A DNA stretch of 64,000 nucleotides from JANJUB01 sp040081075 (lineage in GTDB: Bacteria > Armatimonadota > Fimbriimonadia > Fimbriimonadales > Fimbriimonadaceae), in NCBI GenBank assembly GCA_040081075.1, contig JBEBHJ010000002.1:52378-116377 (forward strand). The letters are read 5' to 3'. Numbering within the stretch: position 1 is the first letter of the stretch; each line of letters begins with the position of its first letter. The position numbers were made by a program, and so were the translations under genes. Positions 36,483-45,674 of this stretch are shown piece after piece. The notes under the pieces are model-generated. The model did not search any database. It saw only the letters and a program-made list of their open reading frames with translations, and had not been told where the DNA came from.

Positions 36483-38365
36483 TTTTGTTCAGGGATGATC
36501 AGCTTAAGCGAAAGAGAAATGATCACTTGAGAAGCGGCCTTCGTCCTCTTTCGGCTCTTGAACAGCTCGCCTAATATGGGAATTCTTGAGAGGAGCGGAA
36601 CCTGTTGGATCTTCTCAATCTCCTCGTTCTTGTATAGACCTCCGATAACTACCGTGTCCCCGGACTTAACGCGGAGGGTTGTTTGCGCTTCGCGCGAGTC
36701 GATCTGAGGATAGGATCCGCCACCGATCTCCGTAAATCCGACTACGGTCGAAACCTGCGGATAGAGGGAGAGTGTAATCATGCCATCCGTGGAGACTTCT
36801 GGAGCGACCTGTAGGTAAACACCCACACGCTCCTCTTTGGTCGTGATAATCGGGTTGCCATTTGTTGAATAGCCGACAACCTCGGGGAATTTGAGCCTGC
36901 TGCCGATCAAAACAAAGGCTCGTTGACCGTCCATGACGGAAACACTGGGCGAGGCAAGGAGTTTGGCCTTATCGACGGTTTCTAGCGCCTTGATGGAGGC
37001 GGCAAACGACAAACCAGTCCGACTGAAAGTCCCAAAGTTAACGCCGGAGCTGACGGTCTCGCCAATATTGAAACCACCCGGAGTCCAGTTCAAGCCGAGC
37101 TCCTTTAAGCCCGAATCAGTCACATCACTAATCGTGACGGCAATCGCTACCTGAGCACGGGGTATATCCAGCTGCTTGACTAGCTTTTCGGCTTCTTCAA
37201 CAAGGCTTTGCGGTCCGCGAAGGAGAAGAGTTTTGGAAATCGAATGCCCATCGCTTTGCACAACGCCTTGGGCAACACCGGTTGTCGTTCCGGTCTCGCG
37301 GTCAGCCAAACTTGGCATCAGCGATCCGGGACCAGCGACGGCTGTGATCTTGTCACCAAGAATGCCCTTGATGGCCGTGGCTAGAGAACCGGCATCAACG
37401 TTGCTTAAGGATACGGTGACGGACACCGTGGGGTCCGGAACTTCGACGGCAACCTTTGGAGCCTCCAGTATTGTTGGGGTTGGCTCAGGTTTAGGTGGAA
37501 AAGTTTTGGCCCAGACGTTTGGATAACCCACTTTGAGCGTTTCTGGTGTGCCCAACACGTAGGTGTTGCCCATTCGAAGTTTCGCTAACCCGCTGAGTGC
37601 ACAAATATGATCGAGGGCTTCGGCGAGTCGAATATTCACCAGGCGCACTGTCAGCTTCGTTTCCACGGGAGTGACCAGCATGACGTTCGCACCGGTGCTT
37701 TCGGAGAGCATGCTAAGCGCATCGCTCAACGAGAGCCCGCTACCAACAATGCTACAAACCCTTAAGTCAATATCACCGGCAGGGGTCGTTTTGCCTTTTG
37801 CAGCCACTTTTATGTTCTTGTCCGGAGAAATGACAATGGCTTTAGCGCCTTCAGTCGCGACCTGACCGCCGTCACCAAAGACGGCAGGTAAGCCGCGCCC
37901 GCTAGGCTTTTCTATTAATCGGCTCAGGGTTTCTCCCGGCAACACGAGGGCCGTTGGTCTCGTCGCTACTTGAGGAGCTTCTTGGATTGCGAACTCGCGC
38001 CGAACGCGTTTCACAAGTGGAGCCATCACATTGAGCGATGTCTGAACGGCAAAGTCTGGAATCATCGCGCCCGTCGCCCCAATCACGACGGGAACAAAGT
38101 CGCTGGGAATGGCTTTGAGCCCAGCTGACGGCTGTGGCTTGACTTCTGATATCAAGTTCGGCGTCGAGCTTGGCGCAATCAGCGTCAACGTTGAGTTCGA
38201 CGGTGAGGACGAGGGATATTTGAAAATTTGGCGAAGCTGTACGGGCGCGGCTTTCGAACCCTGCGGATTCATGGCGGCAGCCACCACGCTGAGCCAGCCG
38301 GCGTGTGAACTTGCAAACGCCAGTGTGGCGCACAACGTCAAAAGAGCTCGATATTTTTGGTTCAT
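36479..38365 (-). CDS. pilQ: Outer-membrane secretin (PilQ/GspD family)
   Basis: 628 aa with a signal peptide (LTLCATLAFASSHA), an N-terminal proline-rich stretch, an STN-like domain near 215-265 (MLSESTGANVMLVTP, LAEALDHICALSGL), an N1-type domain near 300-400, and the C-terminal secretin beta-domain (about 400-625), ending with KSGDTVVIGGLYKNE and VPLLSRIPILGELFKS. It forms the outer-membrane gate for the pilus or secreted proteins, implying a diderm envelope. Overlaps both neighbours by four bases. Confidence 0.93.
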   Translation of the reverse strand: MNQKYRALLTLCATLAFASSHAGWLSVVAAAMNPQGSKAAPVQLRQIFKYPSSSPSNSTLTLIAPSSTPNLISEVKPQPSAGLKAIPSDFVPVVIGATGAMIPDFAVQTSLNVMAPLVKRVRREFAIQEAPQVATRPTALVLPGETLSRLIEKPSGRGLPAVFGDGGQVATEGAKAIVISPDKNIKVAAKGKTTPAGDIDLRVCSIVGSGLSLSDALSMLSESTGANVMLVTPVETKLTVRLVNIRLAEALDHICALSGLAKLRMGNTYVLGTPETLKVGYPNVWAKTFPPKPEPTPTILEAPKVAVEVPDPTVSVTVSLSNVDAGSLATAIKGILGDKITAVAGPGSLMPSLADRETGTTTGVAQGVVQSDGHSISKTLLLRGPQSLVEEAEKLVKQLDIPRAQVAIAVTISDVTDSGLKELGLNWTPGGFNIGETVSSGVNFGTFSRTGLSFAASIKALETVDKAKLLASPSVSVMDGQRAFVLIGSRLKFPEVVGYSTNGNPIITTKEERVGVYLQVAPEVSTDGMITLSLYPQVSTVVGFTEIGGGSYPQIDSREAQTTLRVKSGDTVVIGGLYKNEEIEKIQQVPLLSRIPILGELFKSRKRTKAASQVIISLSLKLIIPEQK

Positions 38366-38916
38366 TTCAGTTCTACTTCTTGTCCAACTCGCACTCGGGC
38401 AGAATTCTTGCCCCAGGCCAACGCGATGCTGGTTGGACTAATCTCCGTAACGTGAACGTCTGCCATCTTTGCTCCAACTCGAACACGAACCTGTTGCCCG
38501 TTAACTTCGATTAGTGCTTGCGATGCCGTTCCGCTCTGAATCACGGCGATGAGCCTGATTTTTGGCTTTACTTCGAATTGTCGGTCTTCCCCCGCATTTC
38601 CACTAGGGTCAACCCCCGTCAGAGGCTCAAAGCCACCTGACTTATTCATCTCTCCGCGCGGTGCCGTTGACTTCGCCGGCGCTGTTTTTGGCGTTGGTTT
38701 TGGGACCCTCTGGACTAGTTTCGGATGCCAAAATGCATTGGAAATGACAGCAGTTGGCAGATTGTCAAGGGGCGCCTCAGGGGCGGCGGCGGATGTTGGA
38801 GCAATCTGGCTCTGAACGGGGCCGGATTGCGGAATGAGCCTTGTCACCATGAAACCTACAACGACAATGGCAACGAACCCTAGCAGCATTACCTTCTTTG
38901 GATCGCCGATTGTCAA
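38362..38916 (-). CDS. PilP/GspC-like inner-membrane-to-secretin linker protein
   Basis: 184 aa. A single membrane helix at about 9-26 precedes a proline/alanine-rich linker (about 40-100) and a compact C-terminal beta-domain (about 120-184: IRLIAVIQSGTASQALIEVNG, VRVGAKMADVHVTEISP). This layout matches GspC/PilP HR domains, which bind the secretin. The operon position between PilO and the secretin fits. Sequence similarity is too low to choose between the two names. Confidence 0.75.
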   Translation of the reverse strand: MTIGDPKKVMLLGFVAIVVVGFMVTRLIPQSGPVQSQIAPTSAAAPEAPLDNLPTAVISNAFWHPKLVQRVPKPTPKTAPAKSTAPRGEMNKSGGFEPLTGVDPSGNAGEDRQFEVKPKIRLIAVIQSGTASQALIEVNGQQVRVRVGAKMADVHVTEISPTSIALAWGKNSARVRVGQEVELK

Positions 38917-39491
38917 TGCGCTACCCCTTCTGTTGTTGGAATCAAAACAGCCGTGGTTAGATTTGCGGTGACCGACTCAATTGAGTCGGCATCAGTTCCC
39001 CTTTGCAAGGTCAGGTCGCCGTACTCGAAGGGAATGTTGAAGGTTTTAAACGATTGCAGGGTTTGTACGACTCGGTCGAGCGGACCACGCAAAATCATTG
39101 TCAGCTCAACTTGTTGCAGGGTCTTATCCGGCTCATTGAGGAATTTGGAAATATAGAGAGCGGGATCGCCGACCCGGCATTCAAAAGAGCATCCATAAAG
39201 GTTCGCCCGCTTCTCAGCCTCAGCTTGAAATGCGTTGACCGCTGGCTTGCCACTTGGGCCGTCAATGCGGGACCCCGCCTTGGTGACCTCTCGAGCCTTC
39301 TCTAAAGACGCTCGAGCTGATTTCAGGTCGCGACTCAGACGCCCGACTTCAATGTCGGCGGCCTTGGCCCGGGCCGTGTTGACTAGGGCAAACGTGCAAA
39401 CACCTAAAGCAATCACAGTAGTCAGGGAAATCAACATCGTGCTCGCCCGACTTAACAGGGCCGATGTGCGCTCGTCAGGGTTGATTCTCAC
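38913..39491 (-). CDS. pilO: Type IV pilus inner-membrane protein PilO-like
   Basis: 192 aa: one membrane helix near 20-38, a coiled-coil stretch (about 45-70: DIEVGRLSRDLKSARASLEKA) and a C-terminal ferredoxin-like domain ending in VTANLTTAVLIP. PilO pairs with PilN to bridge the cytoplasmic PilM and the secretin. Two Cys in YGCSFECRVG are unusual. Assigned mainly by size, topology and operon order. Confidence 0.75.
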   Translation of the reverse strand: MRINPDERTSALLSRASTMLISLTTVIALGVCTFALVNTARAKAADIEVGRLSRDLKSARASLEKAREVTKAGSRIDGPSGKPAVNAFQAEAEKRANLYGCSFECRVGDPALYISKFLNEPDKTLQQVELTMILRGPLDRVVQTLQSFKTFNIPFEYGDLTLQRGTDADSIESVTANLTTAVLIPTTEGVAH

Positions 39492-40093
39492 AGTTTCACA
39501 TCCACTTTGTATTCGAGGTCAAAGGCATAGCCACCGGCGCCGATCAATCCGTTTGGTCTGGCCGATCGCGCAGAAGCATTCTCAATGCCGACCGTTTCTT
39601 GGCACTTCGAGACAAAGGAGCGGTATGCCTTGTAGGTCTCGGAATTTGCTTGCGTGTCGATTTTCATCACGCCCGCCAACACACTGACTTTCATGGAACT
39701 GAGAGCCACATCTGGCTCAACCAGGTTGAGAAACTGAATCGAACGTCCTAGATAGCGGTCCGCGCGTCGACGCACGACATCTAACAGCTGCGTCTCCTGG
39801 AGAGCAGGTCGGGCCGTGGCCTCTAACTGCTGCAAGCTACTTACTTGGGCTTGTAAGTTGGCTTGTTTTGAAGTGGTTACGGAGGCAAGTTTTGAGGCGC
39901 TGCCAGCCCAAAAAATCGAGGGTGGCAATACCGCCGCTGCTACCATCATGGCGATGACAAGCGTAAGCGCTTTGCGACGACACTCATTGGCCATATCGCG
40001 CCTCTCAGACAAGCGTTGAGCCATCAAGTTGGCTTCAACGTTGATGGTTTTGGCCTTAAGCGGCGCGCGTCCAGCCGTATTCGCGTCGAACAT
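39488..40093 (-). CDS. pilN: Type IV pilus inner-membrane protein PilN-like
   Basis: 201 aa with one membrane helix at about 48-67 (LTLVIAMMVAAAVLPPSIF), a coiled-coil (KQANLQAQVSSLQQLEATA) and a C-terminal domain. PilN's short cytoplasmic N-terminus binds PilM; here the first 40 residues are basic and polar. The start overlaps the end of pilM by 38 bp; a later ATG (40024) is possible. It precedes pilO with a 4-base overlap. Confidence 0.75.
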   Translation of the reverse strand: MFDANTAGRAPLKAKTINVEANLMAQRLSERRDMANECRRKALTLVIAMMVAAAVLPPSIFWAGSASKLASVTTSKQANLQAQVSSLQQLEATARPALQETQLLDVVRRRADRYLGRSIQFLNLVEPDVALSSMKVSVLAGVMKIDTQANSETYKAYRSFVSKCQETVGIENASARSARPNGLIGAGGYAFDLEYKVDVKL

Positions 40094-41237
40094 TTTGTGT
40101 CTCCTCCTCTTGGTTTTGTCTTCGGATGCCGCTCAAGGCAAGTCCCATGGCGACGGTGTATGATTCCTGCCGATTGGCAATGGTTTCAAAAGTCTGTTTG
40201 GTGAAGGTTCCAACAACCCCACCAAAGGGTCGAGCTCGCTCCACGCGCAAGCCCAAAACGTCTTCGAGGTATTCGCTGAACCCGTGTAGTCCCGCTAATC
40301 CGCCACATAGCAACACGTGATCCAAGATGCCAGCGTAACTTCGCTCAGGATGCAAGGATCGGAAATAGCGCATCAACCTCAAGAACTCTCTCGTAAGCTT
40401 CTCTAGCTCGGCGATGACATAGACGAACTTATAGACGTCACCCTGGCGAACCTTCACGAGCCCCTCGGACCACACTTGGGTATCCGCCTGGCTAAGTAAC
40501 GCTTCCCCTTCGGCAAGCGATACTTTTAACTCATTCGCAACTGCCTCGGCAATTCGCTGCGTTCCAAATTTCACTCCGCGAATGAACTGGAGTCGTTGGT
40601 TTTGAACCACGTACATGTGGGTGTTGTTGGCGCCCACGTCAATAATGGTTAGGGAGGCGTCTCGCCACAATGCACTCTCTTGATTGAGGCGTCGCTCAAC
40701 GACCCGCAGGATCGCTTGGCCCTCAAGTTCAGCTCCATAAGATCGGAGTCCAGCCGCCTCAAGCGCTTCAGCGCGGCTATCGATGACGGCTCTCGGAACG
40801 GCAATCACGAGTGACTGACCAGTTGATTCGCCATCCGCAATTTCAGGAATCGATGCTTCAACGTAAGCCGATTCGACTGGAAACGGGAGATGTCGCTTGA
40901 CCTTAAACTGCGCGGCTTGCCGCAACTCGCTCCCGACCAAGAGAGGCAAGTTGAGCCAACGCAAAACTGCTAGGTTACTAGGGACGGAAACGACCGCAAC
41001 CGAGGGGCCAATTCCGGACTGCTCCATCCACTGTGCAAGCTTCTTTCCAAACTTTCGTGGCTCCCGAATGACTCCACCCTCAACTGCATCAGGGCTCAGG
41101 ACATGGGTGCTCGCGGCCTTCACTTCAACACGGCTACCCGCCATGTCAAGGTGGACCAATTTTGCGTTGCCAGACCCAAGATCAACGCCAAGAGATGGCG
41201 GATGGGCATCTTTGCGCTTGCTCGTGAACAGGTTCAC
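40056..41237 (-). CDS. pilM: Type IV pilus assembly protein PilM (actin-like ATPase)
   Basis: 393 aa. The actin/FtsA-like fold is marked by the N-terminal phosphate-binding GVDLGSGNAKLV (about 17-28), TIIDVGANNTHMYV near 200 and LLCGGLAGLHGFSEYLEDVLG near 315, which match the PHOSPHATE 1, 2 and adenosine motifs. PilM is cytoplasmic and links PilN to the pilus motor. Four-base overlap with the HD-GYP gene upstream. Confidence 0.92.
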   Translation of the reverse strand: MNLFTSKRKDAHPPSLGVDLGSGNAKLVHLDMAGSRVEVKAASTHVLSPDAVEGGVIREPRKFGKKLAQWMEQSGIGPSVAVVSVPSNLAVLRWLNLPLLVGSELRQAAQFKVKRHLPFPVESAYVEASIPEIADGESTGQSLVIAVPRAVIDSRAEALEAAGLRSYGAELEGQAILRVVERRLNQESALWRDASLTIIDVGANNTHMYVVQNQRLQFIRGVKFGTQRIAEAVANELKVSLAEGEALLSQADTQVWSEGLVKVRQGDVYKFVYVIAELEKLTREFLRLMRYFRSLHPERSYAGILDHVLLCGGLAGLHGFSEYLEDVLGLRVERARPFGGVVGTFTKQTFETIANRQESYTVAMGLALSGIRRQNQEEETQNVRREYGWTRAA

Positions 41238-42928
41238 GCGGCACGAACCTCATCTTCATCACCAAACTCCCAATATTGCGCGTAAGTTGCATGCAGAGAC
41301 TTGCTCGTGATGAGCTGCTTCAGGACCTCGACCACGACCGGGTCAAACTGCGTTCCAGCGTGTTGGCTCAGTTCCGCCAACACTGTGCTAAGTTCCATGA
41401 CGGCACGATATGGACGCTTTGAGCTCATGGCGTCAAAGGCGTCGGCAACACAAACAATACGGAGTGAGAGGGGCAGTTCTCCGCCCTTCAAACCGTCGGG
41501 GTATCCGCTGCCATCCAATTTCTCATGGTGGTTGCGGATAATCATCAAAACGCCCTCTGACAGCATCAGCGGCTTGCAGATTTCGTATCCAATAACGGGG
41601 TGTGACTTCATCACGATGAACTCTTCATCTGTGAGTCGGGCCCGCTTGTTAAGGATGGAGTCGGGGACTCCGATTTTTCCGATATCGTGCAAAATGGTTC
41701 CGACCCGGAGCTCCTCCAGGGCGTCGGGACCCAATCCCATTTTCTCGCCAATCATGGCCGAGACTTCGCAAACTCGTTGCGAGTGGCCTCTCGTGTACTC
41801 ATCTCGAGCTTCAAGGGCCGTTGCCAAGCTTTCCATCGTTCGAAGGAACGTAGAACGTCGGCGCTCTTCCATGCGGGCATTTGAGACGGCTACTCCAACC
41901 AAGGATCCGAGTGCTCGTAGCAACTCCATGTCTGCCCCGCTAAAGGCTTTTGATCGCTTCGTGTCAAGCAAAGTCATGACTCCCATGACCTGCTCGGTGC
42001 TGGATTGACCCATCCCTTGGTATCCGCGAGAAACAAGGGGAATCGCCGCTGCCGATTTCACATCGGCGGTGACGCTGTCAAATTCTTCATCAAACTCACC
42101 TTCAACGCTTAAGGTGATAGGCTGACCCATCTTGGCGACATATCCGGATAAGCCGCTTCCGACTTCAACTCTCTTGGGAAACTCAAACTCACCGCCGGCT
42201 CCGTAAGCCACTTCTGTCACAAGGTCGGTCTTAACTTCTTCGTCTATGAGAGTGATATAGCCGCACGAGGCTTGCGTTTCTGCAATGGCGGTTTTAAGCG
42301 AGTGCAACATCATCTCGCGCAAATCGCTCATGTCGCTTAGGGCACTGCCAACTCCCAAAACGGAGGTCAATCGGTGATCATTCGCGGTGAGGCCAGCCTC
42401 ACGCGACTGATATGAGGTGAGTACCGTGCCGGCCAAAGCGCCAAACAAGATCGCTGCAATTGGCGCGAACAGAGCGCTGTATGGGGTGGCATTCAAAAAG
42501 GTTAACAGGACCTGGAGCCCAATGCAGGTGCCCATCAGCGTTAAGGTCACAGACCTCTTTGCAAGCAACCCGAGGGTGAGAAATGTGGGGACAAACAGGA
42601 CCCAAAATTCCGAACCAAACGTGAGCGGCAACAAGGGGGCGATGGCGACGACCAAGACGTCCAGCGATCGAATTCCCGTGAGGGTCCGTTCGCCGATTCG
42701 ATCGTAGGTGCCTTCGTTTTTGAGTATCCAATGGGCCCATAGGTTGCTAGCAAGGCCCCAAACGAGCACGGCAATTGCCACCGGATTTGCAATACGGTCG
42801 GAAAGCAAAACAGCGGAGCCCAAGACTTGAACCCACCGCAGCTTGATCGCAAACGCGTCGACAGAAACCCTACTTTGTTGAGACAAGGTCATTTGAATCC
42901 CAGTAAATGTATCGGCATGCTCGCTCAA
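41234..42928 (-). CDS. Membrane GAF-HD-GYP cyclic-di-GMP phosphodiesterase
   Basis: 564 aa. About five hydrophobic segments lie in the first 170 residues; a GAF domain follows (about 190-350). The HD-GYP domain (about 370-550) has HSQRV, TILHDIGKIG (HD near 410), HHEKLDGSGYPDGL (GYP near 469) and CVADAFDAM, so all metal and substrate motifs are intact. It should hydrolyse c-di-GMP in response to a signal. As the first gene of the pilus operon it probably adjusts c-di-GMP near the machine, whose PilB carries an MshEN domain. Confidence 0.93.
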   Translation of the reverse strand: MSEHADTFTGIQMTLSQQSRVSVDAFAIKLRWVQVLGSAVLLSDRIANPVAIAVLVWGLASNLWAHWILKNEGTYDRIGERTLTGIRSLDVLVVAIAPLLPLTFGSEFWVLFVPTFLTLGLLAKRSVTLTLMGTCIGLQVLLTFLNATPYSALFAPIAAILFGALAGTVLTSYQSREAGLTANDHRLTSVLGVGSALSDMSDLREMMLHSLKTAIAETQASCGYITLIDEEVKTDLVTEVAYGAGGEFEFPKRVEVGSGLSGYVAKMGQPITLSVEGEFDEEFDSVTADVKSAAAIPLVSRGYQGMGQSSTEQVMGVMTLLDTKRSKAFSGADMELLRALGSLVGVAVSNARMEERRRSTFLRTMESLATALEARDEYTRGHSQRVCEVSAMIGEKMGLGPDALEELRVGTILHDIGKIGVPDSILNKRARLTDEEFIVMKSHPVIGYEICKPLMLSEGVLMIIRNHHEKLDGSGYPDGLKGGELPLSLRIVCVADAFDAMSSKRPYRAVMELSTVLAELSQHAGTQFDPVVVEVLKQLITSKSLHATYAQYWEFGDEDEVRAA

Positions 42929-42957
42929 AAAGGTCAGAGTGAACTTTAACTTTTCGA

Positions 42958-44283
42958 ATGTGCAAAACTATCGCGATGGTGCCTACTCGGCGTTTTTGGT
43001 TATTGATCGCCTGCGGGATACCGCTTGCGTTTGTTGCGGCTGCCTCAAAATCCGGCTTGATCTTGTTGGCCTACAACGGATTCCTTGTAATCGCCGCCTA
43101 CGTCACTTCGAGACTTGCCCCCAACACCAAGGGCCTTCGCCTGGTTCGAAAATTTGATCCAGCCCTGTCTGTCCGAGTTCCAAATCGCGTAAGCCTAACC
43201 TTGGAGAACACGGGGGGTGAACCGGTCGCGGGCAAATTCCGAGATGAACCACCTCCCGGATTCCCGACCGGAAACCGAGAGTTTGTGTTTAGCCTCGAAC
43301 CTGGTCAAATGCGTGATTACTCCTACGAAGTAACTCCACCCGAACGAGGCTTGGACTATTTTCGAGGCACTTTCATGCGACTTCAATGCCCTCTGGGCCT
43401 AGTTGAAAAGGAAGCCAAGCTCCAAACCGAGCAGCCCGTTCGCGTGTATCCCAATGTGTTGGCTCTTCGTGAGTTCGATCTGTTGCGGCAAAAGGGAAAG
43501 CTGCGAGACATTGGTATTCGTAAATCGCGAATGCGCGGGATTGGCACTGACTTCGAATCGCTACGTGATTACGGTGATGGGGATGACTACCGCAAGATCG
43601 ATTGGAAGGCCTCGGCCCGCCGTGAAAAACTGACGGTACGACAATATGAAGTCGAGCGGAATCAGCCCGTTGTGCTTTGTATTGATGTGGGCCGTCGTAT
43701 GCTTAGTGAGATTGATGGAATTTCCAAGCTTGACTACGCGTTGGATTCTCTGCTCATGTTGATGCATGCCGCGACCGTTGCCGGGGATCTTGTTGGGCTG
43801 ATCGTTTATAACGAAAGGGTTGTGCGTTACATTCCTCCAAAGAAAGGTCGACAACAAAGCGGGATCATCATTCAGGCCATCCACGATCTGATGGCCGATC
43901 CACTAGAAAGCGATCCCGTGCAGGCATTTTCCTATCTTTCATCTCGCTGGAAGCGCCGATCACTCATCGTGGCCTTCTCAGATGTTGAGGATAAAGATGA
44001 GGCGAGCCGGATGTCCGTTGCACTATCCCCCCTCGCCAACCGACACGTCACTCTTCTCGCCCGCATCGCCGATCCTCGCCTGAAGGAACTCACCGAGATG
44101 AAGATCTCGGAGACCAATGACGTTTACCAAAAGACAGCGGCGCTCATGGTTGACGCCGATCGCAAGCTCGCGGGAACCGTTCTGGATAGTCACGGGGTTC
44201 ACACGTTGGAAGCCGAGCCGCAAGACTTAGCCTCTGCGCTCGTTTCGTTCTACTTCATGGTCAAAGACCGTGGCATGATTTAG
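42958..44283 (+). CDS. DUF58 domain-containing protein
   Basis: 441 aa. Two hydrophobic segments near the N-terminus (about 12-50), then a beta-sandwich part, then the DUF58 signature (GTDFESLRDYGDGDDYRKID, DWKASAR) at about 195-225 and a von Willebrand A-like fold (VVLCIDVGRRM, D-x-G in place of the DxSxS MIDAS, so metal binding is doubtful). DUF58 proteins usually pair with a MoxR AAA ATPase; none is next door. It is divergent from the pilus operon across 29 bp. A second ATG at 42976 is an alternative start. Confidence 0.85.
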   Translation: MCKTIAMVPTRRFWLLIACGIPLAFVAAASKSGLILLAYNGFLVIAAYVTSRLAPNTKGLRLVRKFDPALSVRVPNRVSLTLENTGGEPVAGKFRDEPPPGFPTGNREFVFSLEPGQMRDYSYEVTPPERGLDYFRGTFMRLQCPLGLVEKEAKLQTEQPVRVYPNVLALREFDLLRQKGKLRDIGIRKSRMRGIGTDFESLRDYGDGDDYRKIDWKASARREKLTVRQYEVERNQPVVLCIDVGRRMLSEIDGISKLDYALDSLLMLMHAATVAGDLVGLIVYNERVVRYIPPKKGRQQSGIIIQAIHDLMADPLESDPVQAFSYLSSRWKRRSLIVAFSDVEDKDEASRMSVALSPLANRHVTLLARIADPRLKELTEMKISETNDVYQKTAALMVDADRKLAGTVLDSHGVHTLEAEPQDLASALVSFYFMVKDRGMI

Positions 44284-44287
44284 GCAG

Positions 44288-45067
44288 CTAGCTTGCCCGA
44301 CGTGCCTTGGCCGCTTCCACGCTGGCCTTGAGGGCTTCCATAAGGTCCATAACCTGGGTCGGAGCTTCGGGAGCGGAAATAACCTGCTTGCCTTCAAGTT
44401 TGGCCGAGATAACCTCGGTTAGGGCTTCGCGGTAGGCGTCTTTGTATTCCTTTGGATCAAACTCACCGGCCAGCATCTCCATCAGCGCTTCGGCCATTTT
44501 CTGTTCGGCCTCGCTCACCGGCACGAAGTCGGCTTCTTTGGTTGGCTCAATGCGTAGTTCGTCGCTATAAAACAAGGTTTCGAGCATGAGGTGCGGCCCG
44601 TTTGCCCTTAGTGCGCACAATTGCTCACGCTTTCTTATCGTGATGTGCGCAATCGCCACCATATTCTTCGAGGTCAGCGCCTGCATCATGAGGGCGTAGG
44701 GCTTCTTGCCGATGTCGTCTGGCTCCAAAACGTAGGCCGTGTCGTAGTAAACCGGGTCTATATCTTCCCCCTTCACAAACCGCTGAACCTCAATCGTGTG
44801 CTTGCTGGGAAGGGGAATTTGCTCAAAATCCTCGTCCGTCATTTCCACATATTGGCCCTTGGTGTATTCGTAACCCTTCGTCACCTCATCACCCGCCACC
44901 TCGCGTTGACAAACGGGGCACCAGCGCTGCCGCTTCATCCGGCTTTTGCAGGTTGAATGAAGCTCGTTAAAGCTAATATCCTTAGATGAAGTCGCCGGAT
45001 ACATCCGCACCGGAATACTGACCATCCCAAAAGAAACCGCACCATTCCAAATAGACCGAGGAGCCAT
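44288..45067 (-). CDS. ku: Ku protein, non-homologous end-joining DNA-end-binding
   Basis: 259 aa, usual length for bacterial Ku. Opening RSIWNGAVSFGMVSIPVRMYP and FNELHSTC, then the conserved ring residues up to KPYALMMQALTSKNMVAIAH, with a lysine-poor C-terminal tail. The stretch CxxxxxxxxxCPVC (about 40-55) is commonly seen in bacterial Ku. Ku binds double-strand ends and recruits LigD, which is not in this window. It converges on the DUF58 gene with 4 bp between them. Confidence 0.95.
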   Translation of the reverse strand: MAPRSIWNGAVSFGMVSIPVRMYPATSSKDISFNELHSTCKSRMKRQRWCPVCQREVAGDEVTKGYEYTKGQYVEMTDEDFEQIPLPSKHTIEVQRFVKGEDIDPVYYDTAYVLEPDDIGKKPYALMMQALTSKNMVAIAHITIRKREQLCALRANGPHLMLETLFYSDELRIEPTKEADFVPVSEAEQKMAEALMEMLAGEFDPKEYKDAYREALTEVISAKLEGKQVISAPEAPTQVMDLMEALKASVEAAKARRAS

Positions 45068-45105
45068 AGTTTATTTTAGCGTTTCACGGCGCGGTAAAGC
45101 AAATT

Positions 45106-45504
45106 TCACAAGTCGCCAAACACTTCAAAATCCACGCAAATAAAATCGAACGAATCGCTATCCGACCCGACACGCAAATGCTTTAACTGCTTAGCTTTTT
45201 CAGCGCTCTCGGGCCTACTGCGGTAGTTTTCGACTGCCTTTTTGATCTTAGCCAGCATATCTGTTTCGCCCAAATCAATGATCTGATCGTAGGCCCGCTC
45301 AGGATAAGTTGCATGAAGTGAGGACTCAATGAAGTGTTGATGCCATTGAACGCCGTTCAGAACTATTCCGACAATCTCGGTGCCAAGTCCTTCACTCGCT
45401 TCTGCCATAAACTCTATCACAGCACCCCCTCTCGGGTCACCCAACAGCAAAGAAGGCTCTTGATAAGAAGTGGAAGGACGCGTAAACTCGTAAAGAACGT
45501 TCAT
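45106..45504 (-). CDS. Small protein of unknown function, paralogue of 45887-46255
   Basis: 132 aa, no signal or membrane segment. It shares the scheme of its neighbour: YEF near the start, EIVGIVLNGVQWHQHF, YDQIIDLGETDMLAKIKKAVE, KHLRVGSDSDSFDFICVDFEVFGDL at the end. The shared pattern IVDLGET..LARI and the terminal F(D/E)F(I/V)C..FEV.GDL define a family that I do not know by name. The ATG overlaps the stop of the 57-codon ORF at 45501 by four bases (ATGA). Confidence 0.6.
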   Translation of the reverse strand: MNVLYEFTRPSTSYQEPSLLLGDPRGGAVIEFMAEASEGLGTEIVGIVLNGVQWHQHFIESSLHATYPERAYDQIIDLGETDMLAKIKKAVENYRSRPESAEKAKQLKHLRVGSDSDSFDFICVDFEVFGDL

Positions 45505-45674
45505 AGCCGCCTAGGCGTCCACTCGCCAATTCCACGGATAACGCTGGCCTTTGGGGGAGCTACGCGCCCCTCGCGCCACATGGAGTCTCCCTCGATTCGG
45601 TCGTGCCACATGCCGACCCTGTCCATGTGGCTCCAAAACCTTGAAGCGATTTGTTCATTCGTCGCACCTCCCAT
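45501..45674 (-). CDS. 57-aa ORF, possibly repeat-derived, in 4-base overlap with the next gene
   Basis: Open frame from ATG 45674 (a GTG lies one codon upstream) to TGA 45501. The peptide begins MGGATNEQIASRF and includes SHMDRVGMWHDR and DSMWREGRV, ending TPRRL. It is Trp, Met and Arg rich. No family recognised. For it: uninterrupted frame and ATGA overlap with the downstream gene. Against it: the same stretch occurs again 100-170 bp away in inverted orientation, with stops in it, so the sequence may be a dispersed repeat that happens to be open here. Confidence 0.35.
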   Translation of the reverse strand: MGGATNEQIASRFWSHMDRVGMWHDRIEGDSMWREGRVAPPKASVIRGIGEWTPRRL

